Source: Aurantibacter_A sp039941195 (GTDB lineage: Bacteria > Bacteroidota > Bacteroidia > Flavobacteriales > Flavobacteriaceae). Taken from it: a DNA stretch of 64,000 bases. Positions 42,470 through 52,374 of the stretch are shown piece by piece (position 1 is the stretch's first letter; every line of letters starts with the position of its first letter). The translations under genes and the position numbers were made by a program. The notes beneath the pieces are model-generated. The model saw only the letters and a list, made by a program, of their open reading frames with translations. It did no database searches and was not told the DNA's origin. The stretch is from the NCBI RefSeq assembly GCF_039941195.1, contig NZ_JBDVFA010000017.1, forward strand, positions 15,003 to 79,002. The letters are read 5' to 3'.

Positions 42470-45220
42470 TTAATTATTAATTATCCATGAGGCATAATAC
42501 ATAGAACCTATAAACCCTGTTCCGAAAGCGGTAAAATATTCTTTACCTCCTAAATTAGTACCACCAATTTTAAATGTTGATTTTATCTTTGGCACATTAA
42601 AGTTAATTTGCGCATCTACTGTATGAAATTCTGGTACTACACCATTTCCAAAAGTAGCCTCCCAATAGTAATCATCACTAAATCTATACGCCACATTAAA
42701 TCCTACATTTTTTACAACTTCCGTATTTCCAAAAGAAGCTTTGAACTTGTGCTCTGGGGTATTAAAATTGGTTGTAAAATCGGGATAAGATTCACGATCA
42801 AAATCTAATTTAGCATAGGTATAACTTCCTGTTAAATCAAAATTACCTAAGACTTTCATTCCTAATTCTATGGACGCTCCATAAGAATTTACATCAGCTT
42901 TAGAATTTGTATACGAACTATAGGCTTGATAATCTCCATTAGCAATCGCCGCCACAGATAAAGCTCCATCACCAACAGTACCATATAAAGGAGAAACCAC
43001 AACCTCTTGAGATATAAAATCTTTAAACTTATTATAGTATGCACTAAAATCTATCGTTAACTTATTTACTTTACCTCTATAACCTATTTCTGAAGAAGTA
43101 ACTTGCTCTGGTTTAATTAAACTAGGGTTAGAAATCTGTAAATCGGCAGGATTACCTGTCTCACCTAAAGTTTCTACCGATGATGCAGAATAAGAATTCT
43201 CATAAGCCGCTCTACCTGTTTGAACTACGGTTGCGGGAACACCTAGTTGCTGTCCACTGTCACTTATACTATAAGTTCTAGAATATCGATCGAGGTTGTC
43301 TGGTGCTGCACCAACTAAAATAGCTCGACCAGCATTAAGACCTATAAATAAATCTTGAGTGGTAGGGTTACGAAAACCCGTTTGCACAGATGCTCGTATA
43401 TTGTGATTTCGATTAAGTGTAAACCCAGCAGATATACGTGGAGAAACAAATCCATCGAAAAATTCAGATTTATCATAACGCGCAGATCCTGTTAATTTTA
43501 TAGATTTTTCATTTTTTAATGGAATCGATTTTTGAATTTGAGTATAAATTCCATATTCGGAGTAATCAATTGGCCCATCATAATCAGTATAAATATTTCC
43601 AGCAGAATTTAAATTGTATTTACGATAAGACCCACCCACTTGAATATCAGCAATATCAATTAAGTGGCTGAAATTATAATTAGCATCGGCATGATAATAT
43701 TTAGAAGCATCAAAGAATTTAGAACCTGTTGTTAAGTCAGGATCATTAATACTTTTTTGAAATGCAGCTTCAAATTCAGGAGTACCAGGCTCATAACGAC
43801 CTGTATCTGCTACTTGGCGTGCTTGCGCATGTTTCTGAGCTTCAGTTAAATTAGCGCCAGACAAAGTCAACCCAGCATAGGTTTCAATATATTCACCAAA
43901 CCAATCTTCATTAGATTTCCAAGCACCGTTAATATTAATACCAGTAAAAACCATATCATATGATTTACCAGCTTTATCTGCTACTACGTATCCTCTAACA
44001 AAGAAATTGTCATTACGAATTTCCAACTTATGTTGTTGCTGAAAAAAGTCTTTAATATTATATCTATTGGTGCCTTGATAAATAGTATTACCAGTTCCTA
44101 CTTTACCAACATAAGATATTTCAAAGTCTGTTTCCCACGGTCGATAATATAATCCCCAATCCGCCTTAACACTTTCTGCATTATAATCTGTTAAGTCACG
44201 CTCATTATACCCTGTTCTACTTACGACCACGTCGGGTACAATACCCAAACCTGAGGCAGCTCTAATATTTGTAGACACTTCATCACCATATACATTAATA
44301 CCGTCATAATTTAGGTCTGAACGAGTACCACCTTCTGTAGTTTTGTCCACCTCGCTGGTTGCAGCCCAATCAGTACCTTTTAGGTATCCAAAGTTTACTT
44401 TACCTGCAAATTTTTCACTAAACTTATATGCAGCTCTAATACCTACATCAGTGTAAGAGTTATTGCCCGCAGCATCTTGAACCGTTACTCCTCTTTTAAC
44501 ACTAGCACTTAAGCCTTGGTAATCAAAAGGATTTTTACTACGCATAAATAATATCCCATTAAAGGCATTAGCTCCATACAGAGCAGATGATGCTCCAGGT
44601 AAAATTTCAACGCTTTGAACGTCGGTTTCAACCATACCAACTAAGTTACCTATTGGGAAATTTAAAGCAGGTGTAGAGTTATCCATTCCATCTACCAATT
44701 GCATAAATCTATTATTTGCAAAAGTGGCGAAACCACGTGTATTTACAGCTTTAAAGGTTAAACTATTTGTATTAACGTCAACTCCTTTTAAATTTTCAAG
44801 ACCATCATAAAAATCAGCTGATGCGGTATTTTTTATTTCTCTTACCCCAAACCGTTCAACAGTTACAGGGGATTCAAATATACGTTCTGGAGTTCTAGAA
44901 GCAGATATTACAACCTCATCCAAAAAAGTTTGAGCTTCACTTAACGTAATGGATAAGGTCTGATTCGAGGCTGTAACTTCAGCCGTAGTTTCAGAATAAC
45001 CAATACTTGTAATTTGTAATTGAAAAGGGGGTACTTCATCTGTTTGCAAAGTGAAGTTACCATCGAAATCAGTAGTTGTCCCTATGGCTTTACCGCTAAT
45101 TACAATATTAGCCCCGGGAACAGGTTGTGCGTTATCATCAACAACGGTACCTGAAATTGTAGTTTGCGCTATTGCAAACGTCCCTAACAATAGCAAGGGA
45201 ATTAGGAGAACTGTCCTCAT
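42470..45220 (-). CDS. TonB-dependent receptor with carboxypeptidase-like N-terminal domain
   Basis: 916 residues. Signal peptide (ends FAIAQ); a CarboxypepD_reg-like domain (TISGTVVDDNAQPVPGANIVI, about residues 20-105); TonB box region DEVVISASRTPERIF; plug (GASSALYGANAFNGILFM); and a barrel of more than 20 strands ending GSMYYASWIINN. This SusC-like head but single-gene partner (an SGNH lipoprotein instead of SusD) is not typical of polysaccharide loci. Ligand unknown; fatty acids or other acylated compounds are a guess from the neighbour. Confidence 0.9.
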   Translation of the reverse strand: MRTVLLIPLLLLGTFAIAQTTISGTVVDDNAQPVPGANIVISGKAIGTTTDFDGNFTLQTDEVPPFQLQITSIGYSETTAEVTASNQTLSITLSEAQTFLDEVVISASRTPERIFESPVTVERFGVREIKNTASADFYDGLENLKGVDVNTNSLTFKAVNTRGFATFANNRFMQLVDGMDNSTPALNFPIGNLVGMVETDVQSVEILPGASSALYGANAFNGILFMRSKNPFDYQGLSASVKRGVTVQDAAGNNSYTDVGIRAAYKFSEKFAGKVNFGYLKGTDWAATSEVDKTTEGGTRSDLNYDGINVYGDEVSTNIRAASGLGIVPDVVVSRTGYNERDLTDYNAESVKADWGLYYRPWETDFEISYVGKVGTGNTIYQGTNRYNIKDFFQQQHKLEIRNDNFFVRGYVVADKAGKSYDMVFTGININGAWKSNEDWFGEYIETYAGLTLSGANLTEAQKHAQARQVADTGRYEPGTPEFEAAFQKSINDPDLTTGSKFFDASKYYHADANYNFSHLIDIADIQVGGSYRKYNLNSAGNIYTDYDGPIDYSEYGIYTQIQKSIPLKNEKSIKLTGSARYDKSEFFDGFVSPRISAGFTLNRNHNIRASVQTGFRNPTTQDLFIGLNAGRAILVGAAPDNLDRYSRTYSISDSGQQLGVPATVVQTGRAAYENSYSASSVETLGETGNPADLQISNPSLIKPEQVTSSEIGYRGKVNKLTIDFSAYYNKFKDFISQEVVVSPLYGTVGDGALSVAAIANGDYQAYSSYTNSKADVNSYGASIELGMKVLGNFDLTGSYTYAKLDFDRESYPDFTTNFNTPEHKFKASFGNTEVVKNVGFNVAYRFSDDYYWEATFGNGVVPEFHTVDAQINFNVPKIKSTFKIGGTNLGGKEYFTAFGTGFIGSMYYASWIINN

Positions 45221-45373
45221 ATTATGTTTAAGTTATGTTAGTTACTAAGTGTATTGCAAGATACCTAATTTTCGTATTGATAAGTAGTAAAATGAAAAAA
45301 ATTATGCATGCATAGTATTTATTTCTCATTTTTTAACATATTAAAAAGCGAATTTGACAATAAAGCATAAAAA

Positions 45374-45399
45374 AAGACCTTGTTAAATAACAAGGTCTT
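45374..45399 (-). terminator. Rho-independent terminator of glmS
   Basis: 11-bp perfect stem AAGACCTTGTT / AACAAGGTCTT with a 4-nt loop, followed on the minus strand by a run of seven T; 24 bases past the glmS stop. Confidence 0.9.
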
Positions 45400-45422
45400 A
45401 AAATTATGAGATTTTCAAATAC

Positions 45423-47270
45423 CTACTCCACCGTAACCGATTTGGCTAAATTTCTTGGCTGATCTACATTACAATTTCGCATAACTGCAATATGATATGA
45501 TAATAATTGCAAAGGAATAGTTGTTAACAAAGGCGTTAATGATTCGAAAGTCTCTGGAATTTCGATACAGTGATCTGCAAGTTCTTTAACCTGTTCATCT
45601 CCCTCAGTAACAATTGCAATTATTTTACCTTTTCTAGATTTAATTTCTTGAATATTACTAACCACTTTTTCATAATAACCCTTATTTGTTGCAATTACAA
45701 ATACTGGCATTTGCTCATCTATTAGAGCAATAGGACCGTGTTTCATTTCAGCAGCAGGATAACCTTCTGCATGAATGTAACTTATTTCTTTTAATTTTAA
45801 TGCTCCTTCTAACGCAACGGGAAAATTATATCCACGTCCTAAATAAAGACAATTAGTAGAATCTTTGTATACATCAGCTATTATTTCAATTAAAGGATTT
45901 GATTCTAAAGACTTTTCAACTTTTGAAGGAATCGTTTCAAGTTCAGTTAAATACTCATGAAATTGAGCATCTGTAAATAAATCTTTTTCTTTAGCTAAAT
46001 TTAAAGCCAATAACGTTAAAACTGTAATTTGTGTAGTGAAGGCTTTTGTAGAAGCAACCCCAATTTCAGGTCCAGCATGCGTATAAGCACCCGCATGTGT
46101 TTCTCTAGCAATTGATGAACCAACTACGTTACACACGCCAAAAACAAATGCGCCTTTTTCTTTGGCCAATTTTATTGCCGCTAAAGTATCCGCCGTTTCT
46201 CCTGACTGAGAAATAGCAATAACAACATCATCTTTAGTAATTATTGGATTTCTATATCTAAATTCAGAAGCATATTCTACTTCAACAGGAATACGCGTTA
46301 AATTTTCAAAAATATATTCAGCAACAAGACCTGCATGCCAAGATGTACCACATGCGACTATAACAATTCTGTTTGCGTTTAAAAATTTATCCAAGTGCTG
46401 ATCTATCCCAGCCATTTTAACTAACCCTTGATCAGCTAATAATCTACCCCTATAGGTATCTAAAATAGCTCTTGGTTGTTCATAAATTTCCTTTAACATA
46501 AAATGATCAAAACCACCTTTTTCAATTTCCTCAATATTCATTTGTAATTCAAGAATATTGGGGTAAGCAACGGCATCATTTTTAATTTTACGAAGTTTTA
46601 TCTCCTTACCTAAGCGTACAATTGCCATCTCTTCATCTTCAAGATATACAGCATTATTTGTAAATTCAATAAAAGGTGATGCATCAGAAGCGATAAAAAA
46701 TTCATTATCACCTATACCAATTGCAAGAGGACTACCTAATTTAGCTACTACAATCTCATCTGGTTTGTTTCTGTCGAAAACTGCAATAGCATAAGCACCT
46801 ACTACTTCATTCAATGCTATTTGAACTGCTTTGCCTAACATTACATTTTCCTTTGATTTTACTTCTTCAATCAAATTAACCAACACCTCAGTATCTGTGT
46901 CTGATTCAAAAGTATATTCCCTCTTTATTAGCTCTTTCTTAATAGACTCATAATTCTCTATGATTCCATTATGTATTATAACTAAATCACCTGAATTAGA
47001 ATAATGTGGATGAGAATTGACATCATTTGGAACACCATGGGTTGCCCAGCGTGTATGGCCGATACCTAAATTGCCTTTGAGTGAAATTTCACTTTTAGCT
47101 TTTGACTTTAAATCTTCAACCTTGCCCTTCGTTTTGCAAAGATTTACAGTTTCTCCATCATATAGCGCAACACCAGCACTGTCATATCCTCTGTATTCTA
47201 ATCGCTCAAGCCCTTTTATAATTACCGGATAAGCATCTCTATGACCAATATACCCAACTATTCCACACAT
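45423..47270 (-). CDS. glmS: Glutamine--fructose-6-phosphate aminotransferase (isomerizing)
   Basis: 615 residues. The glutaminase domain begins MCGIVGYIG with nucleophile Cys2. SIS domains carry CGTSWHAGLVAEY, SQSGETADTLAAI and the C-terminal NLAKSVTVE. It makes glucosamine-6-phosphate for cell wall and LPS. No glmS ribozyme was seen in the short leader. Promoter at 47304-47333. Confidence 0.98.
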   Translation of the reverse strand: MCGIVGYIGHRDAYPVIIKGLERLEYRGYDSAGVALYDGETVNLCKTKGKVEDLKSKAKSEISLKGNLGIGHTRWATHGVPNDVNSHPHYSNSGDLVIIHNGIIENYESIKKELIKREYTFESDTDTEVLVNLIEEVKSKENVMLGKAVQIALNEVVGAYAIAVFDRNKPDEIVVAKLGSPLAIGIGDNEFFIASDASPFIEFTNNAVYLEDEEMAIVRLGKEIKLRKIKNDAVAYPNILELQMNIEEIEKGGFDHFMLKEIYEQPRAILDTYRGRLLADQGLVKMAGIDQHLDKFLNANRIVIVACGTSWHAGLVAEYIFENLTRIPVEVEYASEFRYRNPIITKDDVVIAISQSGETADTLAAIKLAKEKGAFVFGVCNVVGSSIARETHAGAYTHAGPEIGVASTKAFTTQITVLTLLALNLAKEKDLFTDAQFHEYLTELETIPSKVEKSLESNPLIEIIADVYKDSTNCLYLGRGYNFPVALEGALKLKEISYIHAEGYPAAEMKHGPIALIDEQMPVFVIATNKGYYEKVVSNIQEIKSRKGKIIAIVTEGDEQVKELADHCIEIPETFESLTPLLTTIPLQLLSYHIAVMRNCNVDQPRNLAKSVTVE

Positions 47271-47303
47271 ATAGTTTATTTCTTTGTTGTAAAGTTTTTA
47301 TTA

Positions 47304-47333
47304 CAAATTTATAATAAGAACAAAATAATAGAA
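47304..47333 (-). promoter_or_regulatory. Promoter of glmS
   Basis: Minus strand: TTC (47331-47333), 19 bases, TAAATTTG (47304-47311). Same TTC/19 spacing as atpD. Confidence 0.55.
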
Positions 47334-47450
47334 CCTTATTATAGAAATAGAACGGATTTTATCGGTGAGTGGTATAAGTAGGAGTAAATAATAACCTAAA
47401 TCACCTCCGTACTCGACATCTATGGCTTATAACCAAAAAAGATTTACTAA

Positions 47451-49238
47451 TTAATCTATTTCAGTATAATAAATTTCTAGCTTCAATTTTTTAGCTTCTT
47501 CAGTAGCTATCACATTACTTCCATAAAGAACAGTACCTAAAGGTGTTAAAATTGCTGAAGCAGGTAATTCTACTTCTTCGCCATTAGCTAACATAACATT
47601 ACGAGCACCGGTAATTCGAATATCAGCAGAAACTTGGAGTCCTAAGGTGGCATTAACAGAATCTCTAACGACTATATTATTTATATGATCAGTTATATTA
47701 ACTTTATATTTCACTCCTCTGTCTGCAGACTTTTCTATTAAACCATCATAATTTAAATAGGCTTCAAGCGATGTATCAGCAGTACTGTATTCGGATATAA
47801 TATTATATAACGGTTCGTTAGTTTCAGCATTATACAAGTAAAGTCGCGGTGGTTCATATTGTGAATTCGCCATAACATCTTGATCGATGAAAAATGTTAG
47901 ATTAGCTTCATTTATGATCCAATTATTAGCTTTAATCTCATTAATTTCCGACTCATCATCAAACAATTCAATTTCTGCAGTTGTACCTGCACCACCTTTT
48001 AAGTATATTCTAGAAGCATTATCTTCAGAAAACATAACCTCAGTTATTTCAGCAGGATAATCATCATTAATATACGTGTTTACTGCATTGGCAGATGTTG
48101 TAGATAAAGCCAAATTAAACGATGACGTTAACTCTTCAGTAGTAGTATCATCAACAATATGATCATAATGATAATATACTTCTATTCGGGCATTTGCTAT
48201 ATCTAAAAGAAACAGCAGGTCTGAATCTGACGGAGTAATGGACATATTTACCCCTCTGAAAAATTCTTTAAAGTTTGCTGCACTCAATAATTCTACATCC
48301 CCTTCTTTATCTAAAATATTGGTCTGAAAATAGTCTATTCCAGTTGCATCTAATTGAACACGAATTCCAGGAGCCACCTTAGTCTTAGTGGTTTCATCTT
48401 CATCAGTATCAGGGTCATCTTCTTCATCTGGCAGGATAAATTCTTTATTACTAATCAAATAACTACCTTCATAAAACAACTCTTCCGTAAATGTTGGAGA
48501 AAATTCTTGATTAGAATAATATTCCTGAGACTCTTGAAAATCCAAGTTAGGGTCAAGATCTCGTAAGTAATAGGTTGATCGTTCTACTTTAAATGTAAAT
48601 TCTTGATTTCTATCACCATAGATACTATCCAATTCAAATGTTTCAGCATAACTAACTATATCTATTGTTTCATCAACATCATCCCGAGCCCCATCACCAT
48701 CAGTATCTTCATTTAATGGGTTAGTACCATTCGCAATCTCTGTAATATTAGCAATTCCATCATTATCACTATCATTCGTAGAATCTAAAATATCATCACC
48801 TTCTTCCAAAGCATCTGGCACACCATCGGCGTCAGAATCCGTTTCATTCAACTGATAAGGTAAATAAACAACAACACTATCTATAGTTTCATTTTCAGGA
48901 ATAGCATCGCTGTTGGTCAATTCCGTTTCCTGAGTATAAATACCAAAAGTCGGGTTACTAGTAGAAAGTTGAACTTGACTATTGATTGTTGCTACCGTTT
49001 TACCGTATACAGGGTCATTGTAAACACCCAATTGATATAATGGTAATTGATTGGTTTGTACCGCCTCAACTTTTTTATTGAATGCCTTTACATTATAAAT
49101 TGCCTTACTAGTGGTAAAGGGAGTATTACCCACAATAGTAGCTCCAATGGTCGTTGGATCTTCAGAACAAGAAAACAACAACGCAATCAGCAAAAATCCC
49201 GTACAAACGGAATATTTAAATCTCTTCAAAAAGGTCAT
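47451..49238 (-). CDS. DUF4270 lipoprotein with TSP3-like calcium-binding insert
   Basis: 595 residues with lipobox LLFSC (Cys24). The opening (DPTTIGATIVGNTPF, LPLYQLGVYNDPVYG) matches the DUF4270 family of Bacteroidota. Between about residues 135 and 190 sits a thrombospondin-type-3-like Asp/Gly-rich insert (DSDADGVPDALEEGDDI, DTDGDGARDDVDET), a likely Ca2+-binding stalk that is not part of the ordinary family core. The order panC / GT5-like / DUF4270 / glmS recurs in Flavobacteriaceae. Function unknown. Confidence 0.88.
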   Translation of the reverse strand: MTFLKRFKYSVCTGFLLIALLFSCSEDPTTIGATIVGNTPFTTSKAIYNVKAFNKKVEAVQTNQLPLYQLGVYNDPVYGKTVATINSQVQLSTSNPTFGIYTQETELTNSDAIPENETIDSVVVYLPYQLNETDSDADGVPDALEEGDDILDSTNDSDNDGIANITEIANGTNPLNEDTDGDGARDDVDETIDIVSYAETFELDSIYGDRNQEFTFKVERSTYYLRDLDPNLDFQESQEYYSNQEFSPTFTEELFYEGSYLISNKEFILPDEEDDPDTDEDETTKTKVAPGIRVQLDATGIDYFQTNILDKEGDVELLSAANFKEFFRGVNMSITPSDSDLLFLLDIANARIEVYYHYDHIVDDTTTEELTSSFNLALSTTSANAVNTYINDDYPAEITEVMFSEDNASRIYLKGGAGTTAEIELFDDESEINEIKANNWIINEANLTFFIDQDVMANSQYEPPRLYLYNAETNEPLYNIISEYSTADTSLEAYLNYDGLIEKSADRGVKYKVNITDHINNIVVRDSVNATLGLQVSADIRITGARNVMLANGEEVELPASAILTPLGTVLYGSNVIATEEAKKLKLEIYYTEID

Positions 49239-49243
49239 TTAGA

Positions 49244-50053
49244 TTATTTTAAAACTTCGGTGTCATAAAAATTCGCATATGCTTCTTCGAATTCTTGCAA
49301 AGTAACATACGGTAACACAGGTTTTTGAAGGTTGGAAATATGATTTTGCAAATCTTCTGGAATTTCTTCCGATGCTAAAATAATAGCATCTGAAAAATCT
49401 ACAGCTACTTTTAACAAATTATTATAGTCCGGTTGTGCAAGTGCAGCAATACTATCTTCTGCAATACCATCAAAAGATATTTTCTTAATCATATCAGCAT
49501 CCAATTCACCATCAAAACCTTTACCATATACAGATGTAACAATTTTACTGTCCGCAAAAAGTGGTTCATCAGCATAGAATTTTCTAAGATACAATGGCAA
49601 AAGAGACGCCATCCATCCATGAACATGTATAATATCTGGAGTCCAATTTAATTTTTTCACAGTTTCCACAACACCTTTCGCAAAGAATATTGCACGTTGA
49701 TCGTTATCTTTAAATAAATTTCCCTCAGCGTCAGAAAAGGTAGCTTTTCGCTTAAAATATTCGTCATTATCAATAAAATAAACCTGAATACGTTCTCTTG
49801 GTATGGAAGCAACTTTGATAATTAATGGCATATCCATGTCATTGATAACCAAATTCATTCCAGATAGTCGAATCACCTCATGCAGTTGATGTCTTCTTTC
49901 ATTTATGTTACCATAACGCGGCATAAAAATTCTAATTTGGCCCCCATTGCTGTTGACCATACGAGGAGTTTCGTAAGACATAAGGGAAACTTCGTTCTGC
50001 GGAAGATAGGGTACTAATTCAGAAGATACGAACAATATCTTTTTGCCATTCAT
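49244..50053 (-). CDS. Half-length glycogen/starch-synthase-like (GT5 N-terminal domain) protein
   Basis: 269 residues from ATG 50053 (MNGKKILFVSSELVPYL); the frame reaches 50092, but the upstream 13 codons are not family-like. It resembles only the N-terminal catalytic half of GlgA (DNDEYFKRK, DNDQRAIFFAKG, PDIIHVHGWMASLLPLYL). The nucleotide-sugar-binding KxGGL loop that normally follows the first strand is replaced by LPQNEVSLMSYETP, and the whole C-terminal GT-B domain is absent. Glycogen synthesis is therefore doubtful; a regulatory or partner role is likelier. It precedes DUF4270 by 5 bases and is divergent from panC. Confidence 0.82.
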   Translation of the reverse strand: MNGKKILFVSSELVPYLPQNEVSLMSYETPRMVNSNGGQIRIFMPRYGNINERRHQLHEVIRLSGMNLVINDMDMPLIIKVASIPRERIQVYFIDNDEYFKRKATFSDAEGNLFKDNDQRAIFFAKGVVETVKKLNWTPDIIHVHGWMASLLPLYLRKFYADEPLFADSKIVTSVYGKGFDGELDADMIKKISFDGIAEDSIAALAQPDYNNLLKVAVDFSDAIILASEEIPEDLQNHISNLQKPVLPYVTLQEFEEAYANFYDTEVLK

Positions 50054-50128
50054 AAAAATTGTATTTTGAGATTCGTTCAAACAGAATTGCAAAATTACAA
50101 AAATTATGCCGATTAGCCTTAATTGTAG

Positions 50129-50136
50129 TAAGTTTG
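50129..50136 (+). promoter_or_regulatory. -7 box TAAGTTTG of panC
   Basis: Exact TAnnTTTG match 20 bases before the GTG at 50157; the -33 is weak. Confidence 0.5.
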
Positions 50137-50156
50137 CGACCGTTTAAATTAAAAAG

Positions 50157-51002
50157 GTGCAAATAATAAATACTATATCGAATCTACAATCGCTAGTTTC
50201 AGGCAACAAGAATTCCTTTAAAATAGGCTTAGTGCCCACTATGGGGGCCTTACATGAAGGTCATATGTCTTTGGTAAAAAAAGCAATTATTGAAAGTGAC
50301 TTAACTGTTGTAAGCATTTTTGTAAACCCAACTCAGTTTAATAATAGTGATGATTTAGAGAAATACCCGCGAAATTTAGATGCTGACGCCAAACTTTTAG
50401 AAAGTATTTCAGATGAAATAGTAATTTTTGCACCAAATGTTAGTGAAATTTATCCTGATGGTCAATATTCTAACACCTATGATTTTCAAGGATTAGATAC
50501 GGTAATGGAAGGAGCTTTTAGAGCAGGGCATTATAATGGAGTAGCGACCATTGTAGAAAAACTTCTGAGAATAGTTAAACCCAAAAATGCGTATTTTGGC
50601 GAAAAAGATTTTCAGCAACTACAAATAATACGATATTTAGTAGAATTACAAAAAATCCCCGTACATATTATTGGCTGTCCTATTGTTAGAGAACCAAATG
50701 GTTTAGCTCGTAGCTCAAGGAATGAAAGACTTTCTACAGAAATGAGAGATAAAGCTGCATTCATTTACAGTACACTTTTAGAGTCGAAAAAGAAGTTTAA
50801 AAAAATGAGTGCTAATAAAGTCTTAAGCTGGGGTAAAAAGCAATTTGATGAACACCCTGATTTTGATTTAGAATATCTTAGTATTGCTGATGCAAAAACA
50901 CTTGAGGTAGTTAATCGAAAAAAACCAGATACAAAATATATGCTATTTATTGCCGTTTATGCAGAAGAAATTCGTCTAATTGACAATATAGCTTTGAATT
51001 AA
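50157..51002 (+). CDS. panC: Pantothenate synthetase
   Basis: 281 residues, GTG start at 50157. PTMGALHEGHMSLVKKA holds the HxGH nucleotide motif, with FVNPTQFNNSDDLEKYPR, GHYNGVATIV, YFGEKDFQQL and RSSRNERLS. It joins pantoate and beta-alanine. panD follows in 26 bases, so the operon supplies both beta-alanine and pantothenate; no panB is in the window. Confidence 0.97.
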   Translation: MQIINTISNLQSLVSGNKNSFKIGLVPTMGALHEGHMSLVKKAIIESDLTVVSIFVNPTQFNNSDDLEKYPRNLDADAKLLESISDEIVIFAPNVSEIYPDGQYSNTYDFQGLDTVMEGAFRAGHYNGVATIVEKLLRIVKPKNAYFGEKDFQQLQIIRYLVELQKIPVHIIGCPIVREPNGLARSSRNERLSTEMRDKAAFIYSTLLESKKKFKKMSANKVLSWGKKQFDEHPDFDLEYLSIADAKTLEVVNRKKPDTKYMLFIAVYAEEIRLIDNIALN

Positions 51003-51028
51003 ATTGAATCAAATTAATTAACTTTACA

Positions 51029-51379
51029 ATGCAAATTGAAGTCGTAAAATCGAAAATACACAGGGTAAAAGTAACTGGTGCAGACCTTAATTACATAGGA
51101 AGTATAACCATTGATGAAGATTTAATGGATGCTGCTAATATTGTTCAAGGTGAAAAAGTACAAGTTGTGAACAACACAAACGGCGAAAGACTAGAAACAT
51201 ATGCAATTCCAGGGCCGCGTAAAAGTGGAGAAATTACGCTTAATGGAGCAGCAGCTAGAAAAGTAGCGAAAGGTGATGTATTAATATTATTCACCTATGC
51301 ACGAATGGATATTGAAGAAGCGAAGAAATTTAACCCATCTTTGGTTTTTCCAAATGAAGAAACAAACCTTTTAGAATAG
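51029..51379 (+). CDS. panD: Aspartate 1-decarboxylase
   Basis: 116 residues. The self-cleavage site Gly24-Ser25 is seen in NYIGSITIDE and produces the pyruvoyl cofactor; NGAAARKVAKGDVLI is also typical. It makes beta-alanine from aspartate for panC. Confidence 0.97.
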   Translation: MQIEVVKSKIHRVKVTGADLNYIGSITIDEDLMDAANIVQGEKVQVVNNTNGERLETYAIPGPRKSGEITLNGAAARKVAKGDVLILFTYARMDIEEAKKFNPSLVFPNEETNLLE

Positions 51380-51380
51380 T

Positions 51381-52346
51381 TTGAATAAACAATTAAAGAA
51401 GATATTAAAAACTATACTCCCAATTGCATTGGGAGTTTTTTTTGTTTGGTATTGGTATAATTCTACCTCTGCGAACGACAGACAACAGATATTGTATTAT
51501 ATAAAAAAGGCAGACCTTTTTTGGGTGGGTTTTTCAATGGTACTAGGAATTTTAGGACATGTTTCTAGAGCAATACGTTGGAATTATCTGCTAAAACCGA
51601 TGGGTTATAAACCGAGTTTAAGCAATAATGTACTAATCATATTAATGTCCTATTTCGCAAATTTAGGTGTTCCGAGAATGGGAGATTTGTTGCGAGCTCC
51701 GGCATTAGCTACCTATGAGAATGTACCGGTTGAAAAAGGGTTCGGCACTATTGTTACCGAAAGGGTTATAGATGTTTTAATGCTTTTTGCTATTATCGCT
51801 ATAACATTTTTGCTGCATACAGATATTATTTTAAGCTATTTACAAGAAATAGGTTTGCCAATAAACAAAATACTCATATTGTTATTTTTGGGTTTAGCAG
51901 GGTTGGCGATTTTCACTTTTTACATAAAAAAAGCAAAAAACAGCATAGCAATCAAAATCAAAGATTTTATCAATGGCTTAATGGAAGGTGCGTTAAGCAT
52001 CTTTAAAATGAAGAATAAGTGGCCATTTATTTTTCATACACTTTTCATTTGGGGTTGTTATATTGGTATGCTATGGGTTATTAAATTTACAATTGCCGAA
52101 ACTATGTCATTATCTCTAAGTCAACTTATGGTTGCTTTTGTAGCAGGAGCTTTGGCTATGATGTTTACCAATGGTGGTATAGGCCTTTACCCTATTGCTG
52201 TTAGTAAAGCGTTGGCGATTTTTGGAATAAGTGCAGTTTCTGGTGATGCCTTCGGTTGGATTATGTGGATAGCTCAAACCATAATGATCGTGGTTTTTGG
52301 GGCAATATCTTTTCTGATATTACCGTTATTGAACAGAAACCGCTAG
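51381..52346 (+). CDS. UPF0104 / LPG-synthase-like transmembrane protein
   Basis: 321 residues with about eight membrane segments, from a TTG start at 51381, one base after the panD stop. Conserved strings of the lysylphosphatidylglycerol-synthase TM family are VSRAIRWNYLLKPMGY, RMGDLLRAPALATYENVP and GGIGLYPIAVSKAL. The soluble aminoacyl-transfer domain of MprF is missing, so this is a flippase-like half. Function unknown. Co-transcribed with panCD. Confidence 0.85.
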   Translation: MNKQLKKILKTILPIALGVFFVWYWYNSTSANDRQQILYYIKKADLFWVGFSMVLGILGHVSRAIRWNYLLKPMGYKPSLSNNVLIILMSYFANLGVPRMGDLLRAPALATYENVPVEKGFGTIVTERVIDVLMLFAIIAITFLLHTDIILSYLQEIGLPINKILILLFLGLAGLAIFTFYIKKAKNSIAIKIKDFINGLMEGALSIFKMKNKWPFIFHTLFIWGCYIGMLWVIKFTIAETMSLSLSQLMVAFVAGALAMMFTNGGIGLYPIAVSKALAIFGISAVSGDAFGWIMWIAQTIMIVVFGAISFLILPLLNRNR

Positions 52347-52374
52347 GTAATTCCAACCTGCCAAAAACTTACAC

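Noticed and set aside
45270..47340. glmS ribozyme upstream of glmS
   Set aside because: The leader between the promoter box and the ATG is only about 30 bases, too short for the ribozyme, and none of its core sequence is present.
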